Source: Heyndrickxia sporothermodurans (GTDB taxonomy: Bacteria; Bacillota; Bacilli; Bacillales; Bacillaceae_C). From it: 64,000 nucleotides of DNA. The DNA is taken from positions 124,001 through 188,000 of the forward strand of contig BORH01000008.1 in NCBI GenBank assembly GCA_018333075.1, read 5' to 3'. This document shows positions 23,830 through 32,062 of the stretch, piece by piece. The position numbers and the translations under genes are program-made. The number at the start of each line of letters is the position of its first letter. Within the stretch, counting starts at the first letter, position 1. Below the pieces are notes generated by a model. It did not search any database. It had not been told where the DNA came from and saw nothing but the letters and a program-made list of their open reading frames with translations.

Positions 23830-23929
23830 TTGTAGTTAAAAGTTGAATTTTGTTATAGTAAGAAATGGTCTAAATAGTAAGATATTTAGGGGTTATTTTA
23901 CTTAGAGGTTAAATACATTATCATCAGGT

Positions 23930-24306
23930 ATGAAAATTAGTATCTCTAGATCGATTTCTACTGTTTTTGAACAGTATATGGAAAAAATTAGCTGGAGCGA
24001 AAAGAAATATAGTCTTGAGGATTTTATTAAACAGTGGCAGTTATATATTAATGAGCATGCTTCATGGTATGAGAAGTTAGATGATGATATTAAGAAAGAT
24101 CCAACCTTTCATGATGAGCTAGCAGAGAAGATTAATGAAACGATCAAAAAGTTCTTTCTGAGCCACCCGCAGATGATCAAATTAAATCCCTTGAAGAGCT
24201 GCAGGATATCTCGAAGGAAGAGTACGTGTATTCTTGTAAAATGGAAGCAAGGTATTTATTAAATCATCTAAAAAAGTCCGATAATAAAAAGCTCACCGGT
24301 AAATAG
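23930..24306 (+). pseudogene. Small gene split by a one-base frameshift (possible YwpG-like)
   Basis: The frame from ATG 23930 codes for a charged helical protein (ISWSEKKYSLEDFIKQWQLY, NEHASWYEKLDDDIKKD) until the run of five As at 24146-24150. After that its tail becomes Arg/Ser/Cys-rich and unlike the rest. The -1 frame from 24151 is protein-like (VLSEPPADDQIKSLEELQ, YSCKMEARYLLNHLKK) and stops at TAG 24304. One extra A would join both into 125 residues. The start has no good ribosome site; an in-frame stop at 24 bases upstream limits it. It sits beside ywpF, where B. subtilis has ywpG, but I could not confirm homology. Mutation, sequencing error and programmed slippage are all possible. 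Confidence 0.6.
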
Positions 24307-24324
24307 AACCGATCGAGCTTTTTT
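24286..24324. terminator. Bidirectional terminator between convergent genes
   Basis: AAAAAGCTC (24286-24294) pairs with GAGCTTTTT (24315-24323), with CGGT/ACCG extending inside. A-run on one side and T-run on the other serve both the + gene ending at 24306 and ywpF on the - strand. Confidence 0.8.
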
Positions 24325-24340
24325 ACATTTTAATTAGCGA

Positions 24341-24775
24341 TTATATTTTTTTAGAATTAATGTATCGAGTTTTTTTCTTCATGCGATTTTGAAATTCTAT
24401 AACTAAGTTCTCACCAGTATAACCTTCTTGAACTAATTCGCTTAAGAGACGTTCCGCATATTTGCTTCGTTTAACATTTAAATGTCCTTCTAGTAAGACA
24501 CTTATGTGTTTTTCAAATGCTTTTATGGAGCGTATATGCGTACTGAAAGGAGCGGGGTCATTCCCTTCATGAGTAATAACGACCTGTACCTCTAAATCAG
24601 TAGTTTTTTGCTGGGCTAATCGAAAATAATCATAGAACTGTTTATCAGTATAGGCTTCAATTAACCATGTCATTTTTCCATCTTCTTTATTTATGATGAG
24701 TCCATCTTCTAAAGGTATATTCAAAATATTTCCATCTTCAAGGATTTGTAATGAAACAATTTTGAAGGTTTTCAT
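24341..24775 (-). CDS. ywpF: YwpF-like protein
   Basis: Conserved Bacillus protein of unknown molecular function; 144 residues. The N-terminus MKTFKIVSLQI and the block IPLEDGLIINKEDG-TWLIEA match my recollection of B. subtilis YwpF closely, as do VVITHEGNDPAPF and the EEGYTGENL segment (VQEGYTGENLVIEF). It is soluble with no signal peptide. GGAGGAGG lies 7 bases from the chosen ATG at 24775; an in-frame ATG at 24802 lies upstream of this site and is unlikely. It is transcribed against its neighbours. Confidence 0.85.
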   Translation of the reverse strand: MKTFKIVSLQILEDGNILNIPLEDGLIINKEDGKMTWLIEAYTDKQFYDYFRLAQQKTTDLEVQVVITHEGNDPAPFSTHIRSIKAFEKHISVLLEGHLNVKRSKYAERLLSELVQEGYTGENLVIEFQNRMKKKTRYINSKKI

Positions 24776-24879
24776 CCTTTTTCCTCCTCCATATTTGTCC
24801 AAATTATATCATATTCTTTTAAAAAGAAGTAAATCTTATACGGATAGCTGTAATAGAAAAATATAATTATTCTAACTAA

Positions 24880-24922
24880 AAAAGCTAGTTTTTTAAAGAT
24901 GAAAGGTGAAAAATTCATTTTT
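24880..24922 (+). promoter_or_regulatory. Candidate ComK box before ssb
   Basis: Two AT-boxes of the form AAAA-N5-TTTT: AAAAGCTAGTTTT (24880-24892) and AAAATTCATTTTT/AAAAATTCATTTT (24909/24910-24922), separated by 16-17 bp. ComK binds pairs of such boxes with 8, 18 or 31 bp between them. A TATAAAAT -10-like element lies 37 bases downstream (24959-24966) without a good -35, as in activator-dependent promoters. Confidence 0.55.
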
Positions 24923-25036
24923 ACTTAGTGGTTTTTCATTTTTATGATTAATAGTCAATATAAAATTATTTTTCCTTGATTTTACCAATTTAGTAAATCC
25001 AGCTATTATGAAAGCATGAAAGGAGATGATGCATGG

Positions 25037-25387
25037 TTGTTGAACCAAGTGACATTAGTAGGAAGGTTAACAAAAATGCCGGAGCTTCGTTACACATTGG
25101 AAGGCAAACCCGTTCTCAATGTAACACTTGCACTTAATCGTCAATATAAAAACAGTGCAGGTGAATATGAAGCAGATTTTGTCTTATGTACATTATGGAA
25201 TAAAGCTGCTGAAAATACTGCAAGATATTGTTCAAAAGGTTCCGTCCTTGGAGTAATTGGAAAAATTCAAACGAGAAATTATGAAGGTCAAGACGGTAAG
25301 AAAGTATATGTCACAGAAGTAGTTGCCAGCTCTGTGAAATTTTTAGGAGGGAAGCCTTCTGAAGATAGGGAATTGCATACAAGTTAA
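25037..25387 (+). CDS. ssbB: Single-stranded DNA-binding protein, SsbB type
   Basis: OB-fold single-stranded DNA-binding protein. At 116 residues it lacks the long acidic tail of the essential SsbA, like B. subtilis SsbB (YwpH), which protects incoming DNA during natural transformation. The core [36 protein letters not shown] and [20 protein letters not shown] is typical. The TTG at 25037 follows the strong AAAGGAGATGAT site and gives the family start; the ATG at 25016 would place the ribosome site inside the gene. A ComK-like box lies upstream and a small ORF follows after 16 bases. Confidence 0.88.
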   Translation: MLNQVTLVGRLTKMPELRYTLEGKPVLNVTLALNRQYKNSAGEYEADFVLCTLWNKAAENTARYCSKGSVLGVIGKIQTRNYEGQDGKKVYVTEVVASSVKFLGGKPSEDRELHTS

Positions 25388-25403
25388 AAGGAAAGGACAG
25401 TCT

Positions 25404-25577
25404 ATGGAAGAATTGAAAAGAAGAATTGAGAAGCTAGAGAACTTGGTAGAAGATCTAATCCTTATGTTAGGGAGATCGAATCAGAAGGTTATTAATCTTT
25501 CTTTACAAACAAGCCATCTAGAAAAACTACTGCAAGAAAACCAAAATATTACTATGTTAAAAAAGAACGTATCTTAG
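25404..25577 (+). CDS. Small coiled-coil protein downstream of ssbB
   Basis: A 57-codon ORF starting at ATG 25404, 16 bases after ssbB, behind a GGAAAGGA ribosome site, and ending before a strong terminator. The product is a continuous amphipathic helix with leucine heptads (MEELKRRIEKLENLVEDLIL, LSLQTSHLEKLLQENQNI), hence a likely coiled coil. It has no signal peptide or membrane segment. I do not recognise the family. Its operon position suggests co-expression with ssbB. Confidence 0.65.
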   Translation: MEELKRRIEKLENLVEDLILMLGRSNQKVINLSLQTSHLEKLLQENQNITMLKKNVS

Positions 25578-25657
25578 TAAACAAATTCCCCCTGTTTCTC
25601 CAATCCATCCTCATCAGAGAAGAGGTAATAGAACCCCTAATACCCTCAAATACATTT

Positions 25658-25695
25658 TGTGACCAGTCACAGTCAAGATGACTGGTCACATTTTT
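25658..25695 (+). terminator. Terminator after ssbB and the coiled-coil ORF
   Basis: Perfect 12-bp stem TGTGACCAGTCA (25658-25669) with TGACTGGTCACA (25679-25690), 9-base loop, then five Ts. It may also slow the opposing ywqA transcript. Confidence 0.85.
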
Positions 25696-25741
25696 ATCAT
25701 ACAAACTCCTTTAAAGAATTATAGTGTGAAATAGATCTGAC

Positions 25742-28534
25742 TTATGAAAGAGCTACTAGATTTTGTAATTCAATCGTTGAAAGCTCAGTTATCCAATTAT
25801 CACTTTGGATAATTTCATCATTTAATGCTTGCTTCTTTTCAAGCATCGCATCAATTTTTTCTTCTAATGTACCATTCGTAATGAATTTATGAACATGCAC
25901 AAAGCGATTTTGTCCTATTCGATAGGCTCTATCGGTAGCTTGATTTTCTACTGCAGGATTCCACCAACGATCAAAGTGAATAACATGATTTGCAGCTGTT
26001 AAGTTTAGCCCAGTTCCACCCGCTTTAAGTGAGATAAGAAATATGGGGAATTTTCCATTTTGAAAATCATGGACATATTCATCTCTTTTCGTTTTCGGCA
26101 TGCTTCCATTTAAAAATGGTACAGTTAGATTAAATTGTTTTTTTAATGTTTGCTGGATCATCTTGCCCATTTCAATATATTGAGTGAAAATCAAGCAGCC
26201 TTCATTTGCATCAAGAATGGATGTTAACAATTCGATAAGCTTTTCAATTTTATGAGATCTTTTTACAATATGTTGAGGTGATTCTTCCTTTAAATATAAA
26301 GCAGGATGATTACATAATTGTTTTAAATGATTAAGCATTTTTAATATAAGCCCTTTACGTTCAAAGCTTGATAATGTTTCAATCTGATCAAAGGTATCTC
26401 TAATTAATTGTTCATAAAGAGAGGCTTGTTCTGTTGTTAATGGGCAGTATTCTTTCTCCTCTACTTTATCAGGGAGATTTAGTTCTACTTCAGGATCTTT
26501 CTTTGTTCTCCTTAGTAGAAATGGACGAATAAGGGATTGTAATTCACGTATTTTTTCCACTGCACCGTCTTTTTCAATAGGAAGAATATATTTTTTTTGG
26601 AATTGTGAAAATGTACCTAGAAAACCGTGGTTTGTAAAATCGAATATGGACCATAGCTCGGACAATCGATTTTCCATAGGTGTACCCGTTAAAGCAATTT
26701 TATGACTTCCCTGAAGCTTTCTTATTGCTCTAGACTGTTTTGTTCCCGAGTTTTTGATATTTTGTGCTTCATCAATTGCAATCGTACTCCAATTCACTTC
26801 AGAAAGCTCTTCAAAGTCAATATGGGATAATCCATATGTCGTTAGTATGACATCAACATCCTCAAGTGACGGAATAAAATCAACTTCCTTTGGTCGATTT
26901 GGACCATAGTGAAGTATTACCTTTAAATCAGGTGCAAAACGCTCAAATTCCTTTTGCCAGTTTCCAAGAACAGAAGTAGGACAGATAATAAGTGCAGGAG
27001 TAGCAGAAGTACTTGATTTTTTTACTTCTAATAAATAGGAAATAAGCTGAATGGTTTTTCCTAGACCCATATCATCTGCTAAAATGGCGCCGAATTGGAA
27101 TTTTCTTAAAAAGACTAACCAGCTAAAACCTTGTAATTGGTATGGACGTAGTACTCCTTTAAATTCACTAGATACAGCTAGTTGTGGAATATTTGTCATA
27201 TCCGTTAACTGTTGAATTAAAGATTTTATCGATCGGTTTAATTCAATTTGTATGTTAGCGAAGGCTCTTGGGTCGAACTCCTCTAATGGATCATTATCGT
27301 TTGCGACGAATTCTTGCTCAAAAATATCGCGAACCTTTAATCCTTCCTTCTTCGCTCGTTTCATTAATTCTTGAAGCTGACGCATCATTTTCGGATCAAA
27401 ACGAACCCACTGACCATTTAGCTTAACCAGTCTTCGTTTACTATCTATCATTTCTTGAAACTCTTCCTCAGATAATTCAGATCCGTTAACAGATATTCGC
27501 CAATCGAAGTCAATCATAGCATTTAAACCGACAAAGGATGGTGCATAGCTGCTGTTCGATTGCTTCATTCTAGCTTTTACTGTTAATTGTGCATCCTGCA
27601 TAGCTATCCACCAAGAAGGAAGCAATATATCTACACCTAATACGAGTAGCTTTTCACTAGCTTCAGTTAGAAACTCCCATGCTTGATCTTCGTTCAACTC
27701 TTCTACTATCCCATTGCTACCCCCTAGCCATGGAAATAGTTTTAACCAACGGTTGTGTTCTTCCTTTATTTCAGAAATAAATGACTTCCATTTTGAAGGA
27801 ATATCCTTTAAGGTGTATAAATGATCTGGATTTTGAATATCTCTTAAGACAGTTTCTAATTTCCATGGATCCTCATCAGCTTCCGGTTCAGTAAGCCGTA
27901 TACCGATTTTAAATGGTCGATCACTATCTACTCCTATCCATTTTTGAAAACTTATTTCATCAAAGTACTCTGTTAATTCATCTGATGAAAGAGTGGATTG
28001 GATAAGAGAATCGATTCTCTTACTTAATTCATTCTGCGTATCAAAATAGCTCGAAACAGCAGATTGGAACCAATCTTCAATCAGCTCCAATACAGTTTCT
28101 TCACCAATCGTTTGTTCCCAAAACGATTGATGGAAATCATCGACAACCAAGGGAGGAAGCGGCCATTGAATAATAGGTTCCGAAGGTGTGAAAACTGGGG
28201 AGAACGTTCCTCTTAAGATCACCTCATGCATCGTAAAGGCAGTGGAAAGGTATACTTGTCCAAGTTCATCCCAATCCCAAACAACGATGGAACTGAAGCT
28301 TTCATTTGAAAGCAATGTCAAGAGATCCCAGCTGTTTACCTTTACACCTTCAATATGGTTGAGTGTATCGGTCGTTAAGGTCGTTCCATAGTAGCTTTCT
28401 GCATGCCAAATAAATAACTGCCTTTTCCAGTCAGCTGGGGGAACATGGCTTCCATTTTCATCCTCAACATGGATAAAAAACATCTTCTTATCACATTTTT
28501 CTATTCGTACTTTTAGTAACCTATTCTTCATCAT
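25742..28534 (-). CDS. ywqA: SNF2-family DEAD/DEAH ATPase YwqA
   Basis: Swi2/Snf2-type double-stranded DNA translocase of 930 residues, close to B. subtilis YwqA. The first ~430 residues are the SNF2 N-terminal helicase-associated region. The ATPase core then shows Walker A LADDMGLGKTIQ, motif II DEAQ (AIDEAQNIKN), motif III LTGTPMENRLSELWSIFDF, motif V AGGTGLNLTAANHVIHFDRWWNP and motif VI QATDRAYRIGQ, at which many nucleosome-remodeller relatives are conserved. Its natural role in bacteria is uncertain (RNA polymerase recycling or repair are proposed for relatives). It overlaps the upstream ywqB by 14 bases, so they form one transcription unit. Confidence 0.93.
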   Translation of the reverse strand: MMKNRLLKVRIEKCDKKMFFIHVEDENGSHVPPADWKRQLFIWHAESYYGTTLTTDTLNHIEGVKVNSWDLLTLLSNESFSSIVVWDWDELGQVYLSTAFTMHEVILRGTFSPVFTPSEPIIQWPLPPLVVDDFHQSFWEQTIGEETVLELIEDWFQSAVSSYFDTQNELSKRIDSLIQSTLSSDELTEYFDEISFQKWIGVDSDRPFKIGIRLTEPEADEDPWKLETVLRDIQNPDHLYTLKDIPSKWKSFISEIKEEHNRWLKLFPWLGGSNGIVEELNEDQAWEFLTEASEKLLVLGVDILLPSWWIAMQDAQLTVKARMKQSNSSYAPSFVGLNAMIDFDWRISVNGSELSEEEFQEMIDSKRRLVKLNGQWVRFDPKMMRQLQELMKRAKKEGLKVRDIFEQEFVANDNDPLEEFDPRAFANIQIELNRSIKSLIQQLTDMTNIPQLAVSSEFKGVLRPYQLQGFSWLVFLRKFQFGAILADDMGLGKTIQLISYLLEVKKSSTSATPALIICPTSVLGNWQKEFERFAPDLKVILHYGPNRPKEVDFIPSLEDVDVILTTYGLSHIDFEELSEVNWSTIAIDEAQNIKNSGTKQSRAIRKLQGSHKIALTGTPMENRLSELWSIFDFTNHGFLGTFSQFQKKYILPIEKDGAVEKIRELQSLIRPFLLRRTKKDPEVELNLPDKVEEKEYCPLTTEQASLYEQLIRDTFDQIETLSSFERKGLILKMLNHLKQLCNHPALYLKEESPQHIVKRSHKIEKLIELLTSILDANEGCLIFTQYIEMGKMIQQTLKKQFNLTVPFLNGSMPKTKRDEYVHDFQNGKFPIFLISLKAGGTGLNLTAANHVIHFDRWWNPAVENQATDRAYRIGQNRFVHVHKFITNGTLEEKIDAMLEKKQALNDEIIQSDNWITELSTIELQNLVALS

Positions 28535-30092
28535 GAATTAATTTGCCCCTTTTACATTCTTCATGAAATGCCCGTAGCCGTTTTGTTTTAGTTAACAGAT
28601 ATTCAAAAAAGCGATCCCACACATCACTATTTTTTTGTTTTTTATAAAGAGTCCGCAGTTTTTTTAGGTATTTAACAGCCTTTTTATATGAGTCTCTACT
28701 CCGACCTGCAATAGATAAGTCAATCGCTTCATGATAAAGTGGCATAAGTAATTGAGGCTGTTGCTTCGCTAGTGCTTCAAGACGTGAACGGTCAATTAAC
28801 TCTAGTTCAATGCCCTTATATTGTTGAAGTTCTACCCATTCTTTATATTTTTCTTTTGTAAAAAGATAATCACTATACTGATAGTATGTATGTGGCAAAC
28901 ATAGTGTATAAATCTTTTCTAACAATATCGGATTTTGTTCAGCAAGATTTCCTTCGTTAATTAATTGGAAAAATGATCGAATAAAGGCATATCGGTCATA
29001 TTCTTCCACATTTTCTAAATAATTTGGAATAAAAGCAGAAATTGTATTTATATATAGATAAAAACGATTTTGTCCTTTTTGTTCACTTAAATATTTTAGC
29101 CAGGAAGAAGCGAAATAGGCGATATCAGGTCCATGGCTCTGTATTTCTTCAATCGCTGTTTCATCGTATCCACATAAAATACATAGATGAATCCAACCAA
29201 TTTTTATCCGTTTTCCAACATGCTCTTTTTGCAAATCTGATAGCTGTTGCCATTCTAATTTTCGCCAAATGGTTTGTTTAAATAAAAAAGTCCAAAGAGA
29301 CTGATATAATTCAATTAGTTCGAAATCATAGAAGGTCGGTTCTTTCAGTAAGAAAATACAATCTTCCCTTAAATAACTTAAATAAGAATCAAAAGCGAAG
29401 GGAGCTGCTGAAACCGTTAATGTTTTTAATGCTTCATCAGCTTCATCAAGCATGAGGTCAAAGAATCTTTTAAATGTTCGAATCTGTTGATCAGAACAAA
29501 TATGATTGACAATTTTTATTGACTCATATGCTGTAAAAAGCTGATAAAGGGGCTTCCATTCTCTTTCGACAGGAGCGTATTCAATCAAGCTACGATACTT
29601 ATTTTTGCAAGTAACCTCTAATATGTATTCATTTCCAGCATCAATTCCTTGAAAAGCCTGCCTGAAGCGAGTTAACCATGCATCTACACCATGTTCCTCG
29701 ATTTGCTGTTTTTCTTTTAATAAGTCGCTGCCTTTTTTTAATGTTTGCAAAACTTGGTTGGATTTATCTTTCTTTTTCCATTCTTGAATCCATTCAAATA
29801 CACTTCCTTCTTCACTATAAGCAGAGAAGAAAAGTGCAAGCTGATGACGGCAAATTCCATCTAATGGACAAGAACAACGGCTTGCAGCTGGATTGGTTAA
29901 TTCTAGAGTGACTTGAACTGGAGTAACATCCTGTACTTTTGCGGTGATCGTTGTTAGAGATGTTTTTTTATTGTAAACAAGCTGCTGTCGATATAGTAAC
30001 AACCCTTTTTGGACAAGCTTCAGATGAATATCACTCGTACAGTCTAATAGCTGTTTTAGCTGGTCGCTATATTGCTTTATATCATGATGCAT
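28521..30092 (-). CDS. ywqB: SWIM zinc-finger protein YwqB
   Basis: A 523-residue protein with an N-terminal SWIM domain: CSCPLDGICRHQLAL gives the CxC...CxH zinc pattern at about residues 63-78. The remainder is helical without another recognised domain. SWIM proteins next to SNF2 ATPases are a conserved pair, and this one overlaps ywqA by 14 bases. GGGAGGTG just upstream selects the ATG at 30092 (MHHDIKQYSD); the ORF could begin at GTG 30101, but that lies inside the ribosome site. Confidence 0.9.
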   Translation of the reverse strand: MHHDIKQYSDQLKQLLDCTSDIHLKLVQKGLLLYRQQLVYNKKTSLTTITAKVQDVTPVQVTLELTNPAASRCSCPLDGICRHQLALFFSAYSEEGSVFEWIQEWKKKDKSNQVLQTLKKGSDLLKEKQQIEEHGVDAWLTRFRQAFQGIDAGNEYILEVTCKNKYRSLIEYAPVEREWKPLYQLFTAYESIKIVNHICSDQQIRTFKRFFDLMLDEADEALKTLTVSAAPFAFDSYLSYLREDCIFLLKEPTFYDFELIELYQSLWTFLFKQTIWRKLEWQQLSDLQKEHVGKRIKIGWIHLCILCGYDETAIEEIQSHGPDIAYFASSWLKYLSEQKGQNRFYLYINTISAFIPNYLENVEEYDRYAFIRSFFQLINEGNLAEQNPILLEKIYTLCLPHTYYQYSDYLFTKEKYKEWVELQQYKGIELELIDRSRLEALAKQQPQLLMPLYHEAIDLSIAGRSRDSYKKAVKYLKKLRTLYKKQKNSDVWDRFFEYLLTKTKRLRAFHEECKRGKLIHDEE

Positions 30093-30135
30093 AAAAAACA
30101 CCTCCCTTAAACCGTGATTTCATAAAATCGAATGT

Positions 30136-30163
30136 AAAAAAAGGAAAGGGGAGTAAATCCCCT
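30136..30163 (-). terminator. Terminator of the alkaline phosphatase gene
   Basis: Read on the - strand: AGGGGA pairs with TCCCCT (30147-30152 and 30158-30163) with a 5-base loop, followed by a T-rich run down to 30136. Confidence 0.75.
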
Positions 30164-30245
30164 AGTATGAATGACTATTCTGGTTTATGAATATAACTTT
30201 CCAAATACTAAAAGTTCATTTGTGTTTCATTTAGTCCGATTGAAT

Positions 30246-31850
30246 TTATTTAATACTAATCCAAAATTTATGATTGTTATAAACACTAATCCCTTCTAAT
30301 TCTACAACATTTTCGTTAAAAACTTTAATGTTTTTATTTGCAGGATATTTTATCGAATTTCCAGCCTTTTGAGCGATAAAAGTTGGATTATCTTTATCAG
30401 AAAGATCTATTTTCGTCTGATACCCTTTATCCTCGTAATATTGTTTAGCATCAACAAAAAGTAGTTGATTAAGGTTATTGAAGGCAGATAGATTTAAAAA
30501 AGAGGCAATCGATTTAGGAATGTCAGTATTATTAATTAATCCCAGAGGCTTATTAGGACCATATGCATAGAGGAAAACATCTTCCCCGGTATGTCCTTGT
30601 GTTGAGAATCCGAGATTAGCTCGTTTAGATAATTGCTCCACCATTTCTGCTTCAATATCTTTTGCTAATTTAAGTTGTTTAAATTGCTGTTTAGATAAAG
30701 GATATAGTCCATAGGCTTTAGCTGCTTCTTTAAGATTGGAGCGATCATCCTTTAACATAGACATAGCACCAGCCAATGTATATTTTGCTTTTTTTAGTGG
30801 TCCAACAAATTTTTCAGGTGGTAATTTATAATATGCTTGTTTTGTATACATATTTCCCATTGTTAATCCGCTATTTCCGTGATCTGTTACAGCGATTAAT
30901 AAGGTGTTTTTGTCCACTTTAGCAAATTCAAGAGCTTCATTAACTGCTGAATCAAAGGATAATACTTCACTAATCATACCTACAGGATCATTTTTATGTG
31001 CAGCCCAATCAATTTTACTTCCCTCAATGAACAAGAAAAAACCGTTAGGGTCCTGTGATAATAAATGAATAGCTTTTTTTGTCATAGTTGCTAAAGAGGG
31101 TTGTTTAGGTGCCAATTGTTTCCGATCAAATTCATAAGCGATATCCTCATCTGCAAAGCTACCCCAAACCTTTGCTTTATTGACTTGTTTAAGTTGGTCA
31201 TCTGATTCAACGTAGTGATACCCTTTCTCTTTAATAATTTGAATAAGGTTTTCACCATCCTTTCTATAAAGCGGAAGATTTGAGCCGATTCCAATGGGGC
31301 GCTTAATATTCGTTTGCATACTAGACATTGGCAGAAGAGCTACCTTTCCTCCTCCTAATACCACATCTATATTTTGATATACTTGCTGTTCTGCAATATC
31401 ATCATAATTATTTCGAGTTACAGTATGCGCAGAGAAGGCTGCAGGTGTAGCGTGCTGCACAGGGGATGTAGAAATAATACCTGTTGCCATTTTCTTCATT
31501 TTTGCTGCTTCTAAAATATTAATGGTTGGTCTTGAAATAAGCCCTTTCTCTTTATCTAAAAAGGGAATCATTCCAATCATATCTTCTCTTGTTTTTTTGC
31601 CTGTAGCCATAGCAGTCGCAGCAGCAGCGGAATCGGTTATCCCTGAATGTAGTGAGTAGGTTTGCACTCCACCTACAACAATTTCATCTAATGAAAGAGC
31701 GCTCCCTTTGTACCATCTTGAGAGTGTAATGACATCCGAATTCGTCCCATCCATAATCATAAAAATGACATTTTTAGGTGTGTTATTTATTTGCTCTCCC
31801 TGTACTACTGTTGGAAATAAAAATAGTAAAATGAAAAATAACATTTTCAT
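30246..31850 (-). CDS. Alkaline phosphatase (PhoA family), secreted
   Basis: Metal-dependent phosphomonoesterase of 534 residues. An N-terminal signal (MLFFILLFLFPTVVQG) directs export. The metal ligands and nucleophile are visible: MIMDGT (Asp), ITDSAAAATAMATGKK (nucleophile Ser), EGSKIDWAAHKND, VTDHGNSG and TQGHTGEDV. This is the family of B. subtilis PhoA/PhoB, though it has a longer C-terminal region with LDAKQYY-like repeats. A GAGGTGAG site precedes the ATG. I looked for PhoP boxes upstream and saw no convincing set, so phosphate control is not shown by the sequence. Confidence 0.92.
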   Translation of the reverse strand: MKMLFFILLFLFPTVVQGEQINNTPKNVIFMIMDGTNSDVITLSRWYKGSALSLDEIVVGGVQTYSLHSGITDSAAAATAMATGKKTREDMIGMIPFLDKEKGLISRPTINILEAAKMKKMATGIISTSPVQHATPAAFSAHTVTRNNYDDIAEQQVYQNIDVVLGGGKVALLPMSSMQTNIKRPIGIGSNLPLYRKDGENLIQIIKEKGYHYVESDDQLKQVNKAKVWGSFADEDIAYEFDRKQLAPKQPSLATMTKKAIHLLSQDPNGFFLFIEGSKIDWAAHKNDPVGMISEVLSFDSAVNEALEFAKVDKNTLLIAVTDHGNSGLTMGNMYTKQAYYKLPPEKFVGPLKKAKYTLAGAMSMLKDDRSNLKEAAKAYGLYPLSKQQFKQLKLAKDIEAEMVEQLSKRANLGFSTQGHTGEDVFLYAYGPNKPLGLINNTDIPKSIASFLNLSAFNNLNQLLFVDAKQYYEDKGYQTKIDLSDKDNPTFIAQKAGNSIKYPANKNIKVFNENVVELEGISVYNNHKFWISIK

Positions 31851-32029
31851 TATTTACTCACCTCGCAAGCTTTTAGTATCTATAGCTTTTGAGATTGACG
31901 GTAAAATATTCTTCGTAATAGTGATTGTACAAAGTTTGCAAAAAAAGAGATAAAACTTCGTTTATCAGATAAAGTATATGAATGTAGATTTCGAGGAAGA
32001 AGATCCTTTGGAAACAGTAAAGAGTATGC

Positions 32030-32062
32030 AAAAAGAAGAGCGCTCATAGCACCCTTCTTTTT
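32030..32062 (-). terminator. Terminator after the yknX-like gene
   Basis: AAAAAGAAG (32030-32038) with CTTCTTTTT (32054-32062), extended inside by AGCGC/GTGCT pairs to a stem of about 15 bp with a 3-base loop. On the - strand it follows, and overlaps, the stop codon; T-rich in both directions. Confidence 0.75.

Noticed and set aside
31851-31980. PhoP boxes before the alkaline phosphatase gene
   Set aside because: Looked for TTAACA-type repeats at 4-6 bp spacing on the - strand and found no set; phosphate control not claimed.
31978-32049. 23-codon acidic ORF between alkaline phosphatase and the yknX-like gene
   Set aside because: No ribosome site and it ends inside the terminator hairpin; no evidence of coding.
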